DNA of 64,000 nt from Magnolia sinica (taxonomy: Eukaryota > Streptophyta > Magnoliopsida > Magnoliales > Magnoliaceae). Positions 10,385 to 22,249 of this stretch are shown piece after piece (positions within the stretch are counted from its first letter, which is position 1; each line of letters opens with the position of its first letter). The position numbers and the translations under genes are program-made. A model generated the notes under the pieces. It searched no databases and had not been told where the DNA came from. It saw only the letters and a list, made by a program, of their open reading frames with translations. The stretch is from assembly GCF_029962835.1 (NCBI RefSeq), contig NC_080591.1:41609501-41673500 (forward strand). The letters run 5' to 3'.

Positions 10385-10765
10385 ACCATAATGTTTATTT
10401 TCCATCCAGCCTATTGATAAGATCACCCAGACCTGGGGGCCAACGGTAATGTTTATATGACATCCAAACTGTTCACAAGGTCACTCAGACTTAGGGCCCA
10501 CTGTACTGTTTATATGACATCCAAAATGTTCACAAGGTCACGTGGACCAAGGCCCACCATAATGTTTATTTCCCACCCAACCTGTTGATAGGGTCATGCA
10601 GGCCTGGGGGCCCACTATAATATTTATTTGCACCCAACCTGTTTATAAGGTCACGTGGACCTGGGGGCCCACTGTGATATGTATTTGTCATCCAACGTAT
10701 ACATGGGGCCCACTGTGATATTTATCTGACATCCAACCTATTTAAAAGGTCACGTGGACCTGGAA
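10385..10765. repeat. Minisatellite of about 58 bp, six degenerate copies
   Basis: The unit runs GGGCCCAC, AATGTTTAT, CATCCAACCTGTT, then AAGGTCACGTGGACC. Starts fall near 10389, 10448, 10505, 10561, 10618 and 10678, with a shortened last unit. Three units keep GGTCACGTGGACC, a near-palindrome around a CACGTG G-box core. Confidence 0.8.
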
Positions 10766-12056
10766 AAATGGGGCCCACTAGAATGTGGTTCGCAAATCCA
10801 GCCCACCCATTATGTGTGTCCCGCTTGGCTGAGGGTTCAGACCAATTTTCAGCCACATCCAAATTTCAGGTAGGCGCCACCAAGTGATTTTATATGTTTT
10901 AGGCATGTCTTTACATGAACTGAGATGGTGTGGCCCACCTGAGTTCCGTATACGGCTGATTTTTGGGGTGGCCTCCTGGTCCGACGGGACCCATTAACTG
11001 CATGGTGTTGATGTTTGAAACACATCACGGTGGGGCCCACAACTGGGGCCGTGGGGGCCAGCCCGTCCGTCCACCAGCACCACAGGCAGCGCCTGCGTGT
11101 CTCTGGCATGTCAGCGGCAACAGCGCTGCCTACTTGTTTTGTTTTTTAAAAAAAAAATATGAAATTCTATGGTTTTTCCCCTACAAGACCCACATCAGAT
11201 GAATCCATTCCAACCATTGGATTCCACGGTCCAAGACCAACCAAATGATTCCAATATGTGGCTTGGTAATACCGCTATTTCCTATGGTATGGCCCGCCAG
11301 AAAATGGGATCAGCTTCATTTTTTGGCTCAACACCTAAAATGAGCCGAAGAATGGAATGGACGGCATGGATCGGCCCCATACATCAAGGTGGAGCCTACA
11401 TGGGTAGCCTATCCCAAAAGTAACTTTTTTTTAGCTTTACTAGTACACACTCATGTCAGTACATGCACTCCATGTTAGCTAACCCTCTGCCTCACGTCCA
11501 GTGTCCAGAGACGCTGGACGACATAGATATACACAGTATCATGGTGGGCCCCACATGCACGTGACCCACATTTTAGTCAAGGCGGGTCCCACATAAACGT
11601 GGCCCACCTGATTTGGATCAATCTGATACTTGTGTTTTTTCTTCATCTTGGTCGTCCAATGGATCCGTTACAAGGTGGGCCTCACAATTGGACGGTCAAG
11701 ATCGTCTCACACCATGGTGGCCACAAAACATCATACAAAAGAGAGATAAAGAGAGAGATACGATGAGACAGAGAGACCCCGCTACTATGGCCCCCTCTTA
11801 ATTAAATCACATACATCAAAATGGGTCCCACCAATAAGTGGGCCCTAAGATAAGAAATAATGGTGGATCACCCACCTCTAGGCCTTCTCCTTGGTCCCTT
11901 AGCCTCCTTAGCTCCTATGCTTAACCTTTGATGGTGGATGATGGAATTTTAATGGTGGAGATGAGAGATGAGAGGGTGGGCCACACTTGATGTTTTTTTA
12001 GGAAAACTTGAGAATGCTTGGACGTGTGAAGCTTTGGGTTGGTTGGGAGATTTGAG

Positions 12057-12060
<4 letters not shown>

Positions 12061-12087
<27 letters not shown>

Positions 12088-12154
12088 GTGATGGGAAGGA
12101 TAAGAGGTGATGGAGTGATGTGTTATGGGTGATGGGTTGTAAGAAAGGGATGGG

Positions 12155-12194
<40 letters not shown>
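12061..12194. repeat. Two GA microsatellites
   Basis: (GA)n runs occur at 12061-12087 and about 12157-12194. A (GATT)n tract follows at about 12285-12304. The first lies 0.53 kb from the LTR start, the same offset as the TC tract in E6's LTR (50728-50771). Confidence 0.95.
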
Positions 12195-12199
<5 letters not shown>

Positions 12200-12601
12200 T
12201 TGGATAGCTTGTGTAAGAGATAGGTAAGGATAGGGTATGGGTTATTGTACTTGGGGTATGGAGTGACTTGAATTATACTTGACATTGATTGATTGATTGA
12301 TTGATGGGACATCATAGAGATTCCCTCGAAATTCGTAATGCATGGTGTTTCTTCGAAACAAAGGCTGGCGTAAATCTCCTGGCCTGGGTATCTGTTCGGT
12401 GGGCGAGTCATAGCGTTGGAACCGCGGCGACGGCACGATCGCTAAGATACAAGTTTTGGGTCGAACCATCTTCGGTATGAAGGACTCGGCTTAGGATTGC
12501 AAGCAATCGTTAGATACGGTGCGAAGGTTGTTGGAATTTGACTGGAAGGACTGCGGAAGCCAACGGAACGATACAGACTAGGACACAGGTCTTACACAAT
12601 T

Positions 12602-15555
12602 AGATTACACAAATGGAAGACTGTGATAAATATATAAAGCATATAAGTGGTTGTAAGTCCCCAGAGTATGAACATGTCACCAAGTTAAATAATTACATGT
12701 ATAGTTCCAAAATTTACAACATGATACAATGTAATGGCATCTAATCCATATCCTTGTAACCCCGTCGATGTAACTCTAAGTCTACAAAGATTCGCTAGAG
12801 AGTTGCATGCAGGAGAACTCCTCCTCGTCGTCATAAAAGTCCGACTCCGTCTCGTAAGCCTCACCATCACTTTTAGCTACAACAGAGTTTAGTTGGTGTT
12901 TTAAAACACCATCCCAGAGTGGGAGTGAGTGATCAACCCAGTGGAGCTATAAGGCAAAGGTTAACATGTTAACAATTCAGTTAAGCAATATTGATAAATT
13001 AATATAGCAACCATGTCCTAAGTACTCCTGTTAATGCAAGAATGGTATGCGATAATGATGTATGCCTCGCCTACACTCCCTCAGTGACATCATCTCATGA
13101 TTGCGCATGCACCACTCCGGACACATGCACTTCCTGGCCAAAGCACATGCAATGTGATGCATGATCATGTTAGCTAATATTTAGTTAGGCTTATTCATAC
13201 AACAGATTCGGGAAGCTAAGGTACCCCCCTTTATATCATTTACCCAAACAATGATCTATTTAGGGTCGTCAATCCTAGTTAATCACATACGATGAGCAAG
13301 TTATAAGAAAACATCACTCCTGATTTGGAAAGCAGTGGATAGGCAAGTTTAGGTCACTACAGGGAGGCTCGTCACCTCAACGTAAGCCTAGTTTATACTC
13401 AAGGTCACTACGAAAAGGTTCGTCACATTAGCATAGGCCAACAGCTCAAATATAGTGTTCATACCACCGTATTCGGCTCATGAGTTTGGGTTACTTAATG
13501 GACACTATGGGGAGGCTCGTCACCCTAATGTAGGCCGACAGCTCGACCATGGTGTCCCATACCACCATGCTCGGCTCATGAGTCTTAGCGAATCATGGTA
13601 CCAAGGTCAAACGGGCTTTTCAATGGTAAGTGGTACCTTAGATTCAAGCAGTAGCGTCCATACATGGTGAACATACGTTAGGCCAATCGGGTTACTTCAC
13701 AAGCTCGACTGGTATGAGCGTATGTTGAATCAATTGACATGGATTGCATACGCACTCCTCATAGCCTAACCACTGTCGATAATCACCGTACAACTCAGAT
13801 TCATCGAACATGTCTGTTGTGGTAAAACTAGTTCAGCCACTAATCGTAAACTATTACCGATTGTCTGGACTATGTATCAGTCCCAAACATACTCAACCAC
13901 AATAAGCATTCATATGTGATAGTCAAAAGCAGCATGTGATAACCAATTCAAATATAAATCTCATTTGAGCATTTTAACAAACACATAGTGCACATGTTAT
14001 CAGACATAGGCATTTCATCCACAAAGCACGTAGTAGCGAGGTAGGTTATATGAAGGAAACTGTAACTATAGATACGGTAATTGAGAATTCTATCTCAACA
14101 CCCCATTAAATACGTTTTAACAAGCATTTTCTCATTCAGATATTTTATCAAACACTTAGACTGCACATATCAGCATACATGTAATAAATTAGTTATAACA
14201 TATATTATAATAAACCCTTTCACAAAGGAGTTGTCACACATACAACAATCATGTATTCTCAATCAATAGTCATGGCAAGCACAAATCATAATTCCATATT
14301 CATTAAAACATTTCAACAAACATATGGAATGCATTATTTCAACATACTTCATATATATGTGTAATAAATGGAAAACATCGCATCTAAGTACATGTGACAG
14401 AAATCAAGTCAGTCATAAATCATTAACTAACATTGAAAGCCTTGAGAACCATAACCTAAATGTTTATAGCCCACACCTTTCACCGATACGCCGATTACAA
14501 ACTTGGTTCGTACACTACACCTTTGTCTACGGCACAACGGCTACCTAAATCATGAAATAGGTTAGCTATTTCACCGTTTCCCTTATTTGGATTCCTAAAA
14601 CAGATTAGGGTTAGGATTTCTTACCCAAAAATGAATTTGGATTCGACGGCATAGCATCACGGGAGTGAGGATTCGACACGTGGAGAAATAAGAATGAATC
14701 CCAATAACTATCTCTCACTCTTCTCCTCACTCTTTCCTCGTCTTTTCTCTCTTCTCTCTCCTAGGGTTAGAAAATTCGTATGGGGTGGGTAAAGGCCCTT
14801 ATATAGGCCCAGAACTGATGTCAATGGCCCCATGGCCATGGCATACATAGGTTATAGCCAAACGTCGTCTGATTCGAGCCAACGGAGCTCATCTGAAGGT
14901 CCATTCCTCGCATACGGTCTAGAGAAAGTTCCTTGACCATGGATATATGTCAGGTTAAAACTTCGGTCTGATCGGATTTGTGGATTGACCGTGGAGGACC
15001 AGTTTCAATTTAACGGTCATCATCTCTCGATCAGGGCCACAAGTACACTGACATGTGCAGGGAAATTTCCTTGATCCAAGGGTGTAGTTGGGTCAGAATT
15101 TGACAGTCTAAAACCTTAAATTTGGCCTGCAAGAGAACGACCCAATTCACTTAAGTTCGAGTTCATTTTCTAAAGATATTCGCGTTTCTCACACACTTCG
15201 GTCTGGGCTCAAGTTGTGCGTTTCTGGATAGTCAAGCCCAGTAAGGCAGTCATACGTATAGTTTCACGATAATCGGACTTTCGACGCGCGGTCCAGGTCT
15301 GATATGGTGTTTCAGTGTGCTCCTGAGAGAAACTAGGTTTTAAGATTTCTCTTCAGTTTTTAGGTAATGTAGAGTTAGCGATTCTACAAATTTTGGGTCT
15401 TGCAGTTCGCATAGAAAGCGGTTCAAGCTAATCTACTAATTAATTTAGTTTACTACTTAGTTAATTTTCGTCTAATCTCTACATAATTTGATCCTTAGCG
15501 ATTTCTGCCTAAGATGATACTTGGGTCTTTGTACGGAGTTTTCCAAGACATTACA
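12602..15555 (-). repeat. E1 5' LTR, main part (U3-R), resumed after E2
   Basis: Reverse-complement homology to the solo LTR 32578-35500 extends over most of the length. Matching landmarks are GTTAACATGTTAACC and CACTCACTCC (12900-12980), the AGGCTCGTCACC / GTGTCCCATACCACC repeats (13330-13670), and the TGTAATG start at 15555. The 13330-13670 part repeats a module of about 100 bp (GTCACTAC..GGCTCGTCAC). A U-rich leader with a CCTAACCCTA-like stretch (14590-14800) matches the same stretch in the solo LTR. No coding content. Confidence 0.85.
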
Positions 15556-16140
15556 ATAGTGGTTCGGTGCCTCATTGCAACCTACTCCGCTTCCAAAATT
15601 ACTACACTCGTAATTTTAGCTTTCACTATTCAAGATTTTTCAGGGTCACCTTAACAACTTTATAAGTTATTGTGATTTTCACAGGCTGTTAAAATCAAAC
15701 CCACTTTGTGATTTTACAGGGTCACCACAAACAAACCCGCTGAGATTTTTGGGTCATCTTATAAAAACTCAAACTGAAATAATTTAAAAGATGGTACTTA
15801 TCTTCGATTTGGCGAGTCGAAGTTGTAGCTGTAGGTTGAATGCAGCGATCTTCTTCTTGGGATATTGATGAAGTCTTTGTATAAATTCAACCCAAAAAGA
15901 TATAAAAGGATCTAAAAGATTTTCAATAAAATAAATGAAACCCTATTGCTGCAGATTAGATTCTCCTTCTTCTCAAAGTAGAGTATAGATTACTCTATCA
16001 AAAACAGTTTAATCTAACTTTAAAAAGGAGAATAGAATAAGAATTACAACATAAGCAGCTTAAGGAGGCTTGAATAATATCTCTTTACAATATGATATGA
16101 AACTATGAATTTTTGTTATTTAGAATGTAAGAGAAAGCCT

Positions 16141-16150
16141 CTATTTATAG
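16141..16150 (-). promoter_or_regulatory. TATA box of the minus-strand Sirevirus-like LTR
   Basis: The minus strand reads CTATAAATAGAGG, the same word as E5's TATA at 39807, directly downstream of the palindrome array. Confidence 0.65.
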
Positions 16151-16163
16151 CCAAGGATCCGTT

Positions 16164-16525
16164 TAGTTTGGCTGGCCCGAGAATCGATTTAACTGGCCGA
16201 ACTTTAAAGATTGTGTTCCAATGGAACTCGGATATCACGGGATAAAATCTTTCGAAGCTTCGGTTGGCCTAAGCCCTGGTTCGACTGGCTGAACACCTAG
16301 TTCGGCTGGCCGAGCAGGTAGTTCGGCTGGCCTAACTTGTCCAGATTTTGAATTTTGTTTCATTGTTAAAAACTTGACTAAACCCACCTTGGGCTGGCCG
16401 AAGTCAGGTTGGTCTGGTCGAACCTACCACAAACAAAGATCTCTATGATCTATATTTTTGTCTAAATCTTGTAGGATTGGTCCAAGTGGTTAGACTGGCC
16501 GAACCAGATGTTGGGTTGGCTTAAC
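16164..16525. repeat. Array of about 10 degenerate TTCGGCTGGCCGAA palindromes
   Basis: Copies lie near 16164, 16189, 16262, 16278, 16299, 16320, 16391, 16408, 16491 and 16511. The best is GTTCGGCTGGCCGAGC at 16299, with 7-nt arms around TG. Spacing is irregular. The array lies just upstream of the LTR's TATA box. Confidence 0.85.
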
Positions 16526-16780
16526 TTGAGTGTATTAATCATGAAATATGATTCTAAATATGTATGAGTAAAATACACCTAACCTATGGTCAAAGTAGGT
16601 TTATACCACCTGTAGGTTGACTCATACAAAGTGTTTTAAACTTCGAACCATGAATGATCTTTCTTTAAGAAGTTGAGTCTTCTTTCTAAATGCTTGATCG
16701 AGTTACTACCTTGTCTTCAGTCGAGCTTGCGATCGTAACCAGACTACGAAATTTGACAAACTAATACGTGCCATAAGTAT

Positions 16781-17427
16781 AAGCACTTACACATTATATC
16801 CATATACTCTTTCTGGTTGAACATATACTACTTCATCAAATCCCAAGAAAGAAGATCATTGCATCAAGCTTTGGTTACATCTTCTAATTAACATTTAAAG
16901 ATAAGTACCTTGTAATTATTATTGTTTTATTTGGGTTTTTCAAAGATAGTCCAAAAACTTCCGTGGGTTGATTTGTGATAGCCTGTGAAAATCACAAAGG
17001 GGGTTTTATTGTGGTAAGCCTGTAAAAATAATAAGAATTATATAAGGTTGTTAAGGTGAACCTGTGAAAACCTTAAAATAGTGAAAGCCAAAATTCTGAT
17101 GCTAGTAGTTTTGGGAGTGGATTAGGTGTGGATTTAAGCATCAAACCATTATAATCCCTTGTGCATTGGTTGTGATTGTTTTATTTGATTATTTGTCTCT
17201 TTCTTATTTGAAAGTTTGATTTCAAAGACGTTATAAAATAAGTTATCCTACCTAAAATTCTAGGTGAAAGTTGTCTTATGAATTATTTAGAATTAAGGTT
17301 TCAATTCTTTGTGTAATTAAGATTATTTGTTTATTCATTCCGCATTTTCTCGAAGAATTAGATATTGTCCTATTCACTCCCCCTCTAGGACATCAATAGT
17401 GCATCTTTTAGCTTCCTATTGCAAGTG
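16781..17427 (+). repeat. Sirevirus-like LTR piece, plus strand (R-U5 only)
   Basis: It matches the reverse complement of 15560-15900 (TTGAACATATAC, TCCCAAGAAAGAAGATC, AAAGATAAGTACC, CCTGTGAAAATCACAA). It ends with CCCCCTCTAGGACATC and a degenerate primer site (AGTGTTTCAAT) at about 17427, as in E5. U3 is absent. With 15556-16780 it forms an inverted pair. Confidence 0.7.
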
Positions 17428-17887
17428 TTTCAATAAAAAAATCAATGAAAAAGAAAGGAAAATACTAGAAATAGTGTGAAAGTCATTGATATAAAATCAG
17501 AAATCTAAAAAATAAGTGAAAAGGAGATACGTTTGGAATTAGTTACTTGTGTTGATCTGTCCACTTTAAAGTAATGAGCATGGCTAACATTATGAAAGGA
17601 AAGTTAACTTCTATGGGATATGAGTTGGGAACCACTAAGAACACTAGAAACCTGATGTTTGGACACATTATATTGGTTAATTGATGAAAGAAGAATTAGT
17701 TTATTTATTTACTAATGATATTAGGTTATAGATTATTAACGTTTCATTCTTATAGCTTTGAATTTTACTCTCATATATGTGATTTCACTGAATATTGTTT
17801 TCAAAGAAAGTATTGAAAATTTAGAAGTTTGGAAGATTGGTTCCACGCATGTTGTACTCGGGACTAGTAAAATACTAGTTGGGGGTG
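17428..17887 (+). other. Unassigned remnant after the LTR piece
   Basis: AT-rich sequence in the place of an internal retroelement region. I find no gag or other protein homology. Confidence 0.3.
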
Positions 17888-19285
17888 TGTTGAGTGTGAA
17901 ATATTGCATATTTCTCCCTAGTTATACATTGGTTTTGTAAACATAAATGTGCTTAATTGATCTAATTACACATGTTTTCTTTTACGATGTAATTTTGAGA
18001 GCTTAGGTGAAAAGGATATTTAAAACATGGATTTAATGATCAAAAGATTACTAAGTGGAAGAATGGATCTATGGAGGTTAAGATTGAAGAATTTAAGAGT
18101 CCAAAATCCAAGGAAACCAAGTGAAGAAGGAAGAAAACTGAAGTTGCAAAGTATAGAAAATTGAATGTGCTATAATGATAGTTCGATGTCATTGATGACA
18201 TCTTTGATGTCATTAAAGTAAGTGTTCGATGACATTAAAGGAGCCCGATTCAATCGATAAAATCAGAGAAAACTTGATTTTCTTGCTAGACATATTGGTA
18301 CAATTTTCGATATCATCAAAGACCTGTTCGATGCCATAAAAGCTAAGTTCAATCCCATCGAAGGAGGATCGATGACATTGAGAAAATACGCAATTTCGAA
18401 AGTTTGTTGCTTCACAGTTTCACAATCTAAGTTGAACACTTCGATGGGAGTTCGATGCCATCGAAGTTGCAATAGCTGCGTAAATTGAAGTTGGTTCTAA
18501 AGTTGATGTGATCAAAGCTTATGTAAAGGAATCTTCTGAGTTCTTTTAAGTATGAATTAGGGCAGAAGGAGTAGAGAAAGGAGTTGTGAAGCTTCATGGA
18601 GAACACTCTCCTCTTCAATCCTTCAGCTTTAATTAGTTTTTATGTCTTTCTTTAAAAGTCCTAGTTCAATCATGTCTATGGTTGGATATATAATCTCTTA
18701 GCTAGAGATAAGAGGTGTAGCTTGTAATACTTTTTAATGTCTATTTAAATTTGATTTAAGTTATTTGATTTATATATTGAACAATTCATTACTTTTTTAT
18801 TTGAATAAAGTACTTCTAGTTTATTTTAATCCATTGTTGAATCTGGGCACATTAGATGCTTATGAAAACTATGAGTGCTTTGTTACCTATTTATGAGATT
18901 TTGATATGTAGAATTCATTGATCTATCATTGACTCCGTGCATGGTAGATGCTTTGAATAGCTTTACTTATCAATTCGTTAATACTTTATGAGGGAACCAA
19001 TTCAATAAGGTTCAGATCTATTTTGCTAAATGAATGATGTTTTAACCACCCCATCATTCGACTGGATAGGATGTGACTTCGATTTCAGTTGTGTTATCCA
19101 ATTGAATCAATTAAAGTAACATTAAGGAAGTTATAAGTGGATATTTGGCGCTCTAGTATTTCATTTTGGATAGTTTAGCTTTTAGTTCTAGTTCTAATTT
19201 ATTTCAGAAATCGCACAAATAGCAAGTCCCTATAGGTACGACCTTGGTCTCACCGAGTTATTATTACATCACAGCCCTACACTTA
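17888..19285 (+). repeat. Athila/Tat-type LTR, copy 1 (lone, 3' end worn)
   Basis: Homologous over its length to 27693-29285 and 36235-37757. The start TGTTGAGTGTGAAATATT, the palindrome array, CTTAGCTAGAG, CATGGTAGATGC and TCACAGCCCTACACTTAG all match. The last bases and the primer site seen in the other copies are missing, and no internal region follows. It is a solo or truncated LTR. Confidence 0.85.
18180..18470. repeat. TTCGATGNCATCGAA palindrome array, copy 1
   Basis: About nine degenerate copies, such as TTCGATGACATT, TTCGATGCCAT and TTCGATGCCATCGAAG (near 18453). Perfect copies have 7-nt arms around one base. The same array lies in the LTRs at 27975 and 36528. Confidence 0.85.
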
Positions 19286-19823
19286 GTGTTGTCATATTAG
19301 TTATCTTAGCATGTTGTCCTATTTTAGCCAATTTCGGTAAGACCGAATGTGGATTCGATGGTGACCGAATGTTGCTAAAATTGTATGGTTTGTTTTTTAG
19401 CAATTCGAAAGCTATAAAGCAAATCTAAGTATGTTCAATTAAGGCTCTTAATACTTTGGATGATCAAATAAGGTTTTCTTATTAGGAATTGATCATTTAA
19501 ATGCTTAGTTTATCTTAGGTCAAGGGTTAGGGTCATTAAGGCATATCATATGCATTTTCTTTACTCCTTGATGCTCCACATCCACTTGTGTCGTCAATAT
19601 TTAGCTTCTAATGGCTCAACCGACTCCTAGACACAATGACTCATGTGATTGACAAATAAGATACACATTAATGCACCAGCAGTCAACAAGTGGGAGAGTG
19701 TGTCCACTCACCAATTGGATGTGTCTAAGTTTTGTATGAGGCAATCTTCATGTTGGCACCAATATAATGGACACATTGGATGTGGCATGCACATAAAATG
19801 TTAGTTATCTTTTGGGTAGACCA
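19286..19823. other. Intergenic, nothing recognised
   Basis: No protein, RNA gene or repeat that I can identify. Confidence 0.5.
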
Positions 19824-20115
19824 TTAGGAGTCGTTTGGTAGTATAAACTTGAAGGGATTTATGGGGATTTGTAGTTTTTTTAGCCTTTCGTAGCTAGGAT
19901 TTGGATTAAAAGGAGTCTACATCTTTTCTTTTCTTTTCTTTTCTTTTTTATTTTAAAATTCTTTTTGAAATCCTACCTGAAAGTTTTGATTTCAAATTCA
20001 CTCAATTAGGTATGAACTGAAACCAACTTAATTTCAGGGAAGTTCAAATCTATGCTGCCGAACGACTTAATTAATTCCATGGGAATTCAAATACATGCTG
20101 CCAAACGAACCCTAA
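19824..20115. mobile_element. MITE-like element with GTTTGG terminal inverted repeats
   Basis: The left end GGAGTCGTTTGGTAG (19827) is matched by the inverted right end CTGCCAAACGAACCC (to 20112). Flanking triplets TTA and TAA would fit a TWA duplication with one change, as in PIF/Harbinger-type elements, but I cannot assign the superfamily. There is no ORF. A second copy of the right-end word, ATGCTGCCGAACGAC, lies inside at about 20052. Confidence 0.6.
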
Positions 20116-22031
20116 CTCTCAATCCGTTCAACTTGAGATTTCTATACGCTAAATAGGTTTAAAGAGGATGTAATCTCAAGGTAAAATGGGATCACGGAGG
20201 GGATAAACGGGTCAAAGTAATCTTGAAGAGAGGGAGGGGAATTAAAGAGGAGCCAAAAGAGAATGAGACCAGTCGGGGCCAATAAACAAAAAGAGAGGCC
20301 CACTTGCTCCACGAGACGAGGGGAGGAAAAGCAGGGTTAGGTTACCTAACTGATAGATTCTCTCTCCTCCCAGTCCCAACCCATTGTTGGTAAAGTTTTA
20401 GTTTCTAGAACCTTTATCCTCCTCTGCCTACCCTATCGTTATTATAATTATTTGGCCCTTGAGTCACACCAAAGTAGACCCCACTGACTTAGTGATTCCA
20501 ACTTTTTTATCTGATTTGACCATCCTAGCCGTTTAACTATTGACTCTAGGGTAAAAAGAGGCAAGATAAATACCGGGGCTTGCATGTCCCTTTCATACAC
20601 TACCATTTCTACTCGACCAAGGTGTCGCCTGTGTGGAATCTAATCTGTGGAAAATCACTGCATGACTCTCATGATCGCCTAGACAGTTTCACTCATTGAG
20701 TAAAACGAGTCATAGAATCTGATGTCCGATGATCTTCTTGTTCTGTCCCCTCTCGATGACTGGCTAGCTTTTTAATTTACCAGGTGATCATGATCATGTG
20801 ATCCACCTTATACAAGATTAGGATGTTATGTACACGTGATACCTGGGAGGTAATGAAATTTATGTGAAAGTTTCCGTACAGACAGCTAAACATACGTGAT
20901 CATTTAACGGAATTGATGGTTCATAGAGTGAAGGTTAAAAATAATGATAATAGCTAAAATAATACCGTGCCTTAAAAGGGATTGAAGGCTTGGCATATAA
21001 TCACTACAAGGCTATTTGGATTTGAGCAGAGTTCTATCGTGATAAACAGTTGATGCCCATGGATTAAAATCCCCCTTTTAAACCAGGCCCTGGGATTATT
21101 TGTCCATGAATATATGAACATTATATTATGGTTTGAGTGTATCTGACAGATAGGTAGACCTACCTATTAATGAAACTTTACATTTTTAATACATATAAGG
21201 ATTATTCTTATATATGCACATGCATGTTACATTTTTATATGCCAAGTGTGCAATTGTCCAAGTTCAAACATCCCACGTATGTAAGTGCCACCAAGCACTA
21301 AAAAGTGTGGGACATGTGTTAATGTGCCTTAAATTAATATTTAATTTAGCTTATGAATGACCTTAAGGTGTTTAATAAACAAAGGACTATGATACAACTA
21401 TGGTTGTGGATCACTGGCCCGGCTCAAGGAAGCCCGAGGATGTTTGTACAAATTCTCGGGTTGGAGATTTGTACATTTTCTCAACTTTAAAAGGAACACA
21501 TGCAACAAATCCTCGACCCGAGTACCTGCACACTATCCTTAGATTTTTACGTTTTTAAAAACTTGTGTAATCCGGACTCTTGATTTGGTGGCGAGGATGT
21601 ATGTTCATATCCCAATAATACCACAGATTTAAATATTTTACCCCAGCCTTTCATCGATAGGTGACAAATTAAAGGATAGTTATGGCCCATATAAAAGATT
21701 TTTTAGGAGAAGGTGGCATCTAGTATGGGTGGTATCAAATAAACGGCCTGGATGAATCTAGTGCAGGGCCCACTCGGGAAATGAAAAGTAGAGAATAGTA
21801 CTGTAGAGACCCTTGAATTGGGAGCCTGAAAAGGCGGAAAGAAGGCGAGAGTGCGGCGTAAAAAATGTCGGTGAGATAGCCGTGGGTTAAAAAAGAATAG
21901 GAGAGAGAGAAAAAGTAGACGTACCTACCAAATCCAGCTCCCCCTCTTTGGAACCACTCGTCTGTCTCACCAACTCGGTCAAATAGCCAAAAAGATCGAG
22001 TCAATGGGCGCTCCGAATTTCTCCCTTATCT
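20116..22031. other. Intergenic and upstream region of the MYB gene
   Basis: No coding region recognised. Possible regulatory words are ACACGTG (20833-20839, ABRE/G-box-like) and TACGTGAT near 20893, both over 1 kb from the start codon. I attach little weight to single short words. Confidence 0.4.
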
Positions 22032-22038
22032 TATATAA
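22032..22038 (+). promoter_or_regulatory. Likely TATA box of the MYB gene
   Basis: TATATAA lies 77 bp before the ATG and is followed by a CT-rich leader ending CTCTCCCCACATGG. Confidence 0.6.
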
Positions 22039-22115
22039 TCCATCCTTTCCTCTCTTTCCCATCGGACACTCTTTCTCACCATAACATTTACTACCATCTC
22101 TCTCTCTCTCCCCAC

Positions 22116-22249
22116 ATGGGTCGTTCTCCTTGCTGTGAGAAAGCCCATACCAACAAAGGTGCATGGACCAAAGAGGAAGACCAACGCCTCATCTCCTACA
22201 TCAAAGCTCATGGAGAAGGTTGTTGGAGATCTCTCCCAAAAGCTGCTGG

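Larger units (their letters stand above)
6049..12596 (-). mobile_element. E2: chromovirus-type Ty3/gypsy element, internally deleted
   Basis: A 4.1-kb 5' LTR (8489-12596), primer site and gag-protease-early RT are followed directly by only the last 310 bp of a 3' LTR (6049 to about 6360). Most of RT, all RNase H and integrase, and most of the 3' LTR are missing. Both ends are flanked by CAATT (6044-6048, 12597-12601), a perfect 5-bp duplication, so the deletion happened after insertion. The LTR is the same family as E6 (50183-53732) in opposite orientation. Both start TGTAAG(G/A)CC(C/T)GTGTCCTAGT and end in GGGC(A/G)TGACA or a decayed form. Confidence 0.9.
8489..12596 (-). repeat. E2 5' LTR, 4108 bp
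   Basis: The LTR starts TGTAAGACCTGTGTCC (minus strand) and ends CGTGACA. It contains GA microsatellites (12061-12194), a long section full of GGGCCCAC-type words, a 58-bp minisatellite and a 68-bp tandem repeat. No protein-coding content is convincing. It is homologous over both ends and at the microsatellite position to E6's 3550-bp LTR, and differs mainly in the repeat-rich middle. LTRs this long are at the upper end for chromoviruses. Confidence 0.85.
1..15555 (-). mobile_element. E1: chromovirus-type Ty3/gypsy LTR retrotransposon, partial, with nested insertions
   Basis: In minus-strand order there is a 5' LTR starting TGTAATGTC at 15555 and ending at 5888, a tRNA-iMet-type primer binding site, an unusually long leader with an extra ORF, gag with a zinc knuckle, protease, reverse transcriptase and the start of RNase H at the window edge. 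Integrase and the 3' LTR lie outside. The 5' LTR is interrupted by E2, and the leader by a TRIM. The LTR is homologous, in opposite orientation, to the solo LTR at 32578-35685: 3115 bp after removing E2, against 3108 bp. The element was inserted into an older Sirevirus-like LTR, and ATAGT at 15556-15560 would be its target duplication. Confidence 0.85.
15556..16780 (-). repeat. Sirevirus-like LTR, minus strand, interrupted by E1
   Basis: Read on the minus strand its R/U5 part has the layout of E5's LTR. The shared words are CCTGTGAAAATCACAA, GTTGTTAAGGTGA and GGAGTAGG. Upstream comes a TATA box (16141-16150) and then an array of GGCTGGCCGAA palindromes. Homology stops at 15555 where E1 begins; the missing end should lie beyond the left edge of the window. 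The start near 16780 is approximate. Confidence 0.7.
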
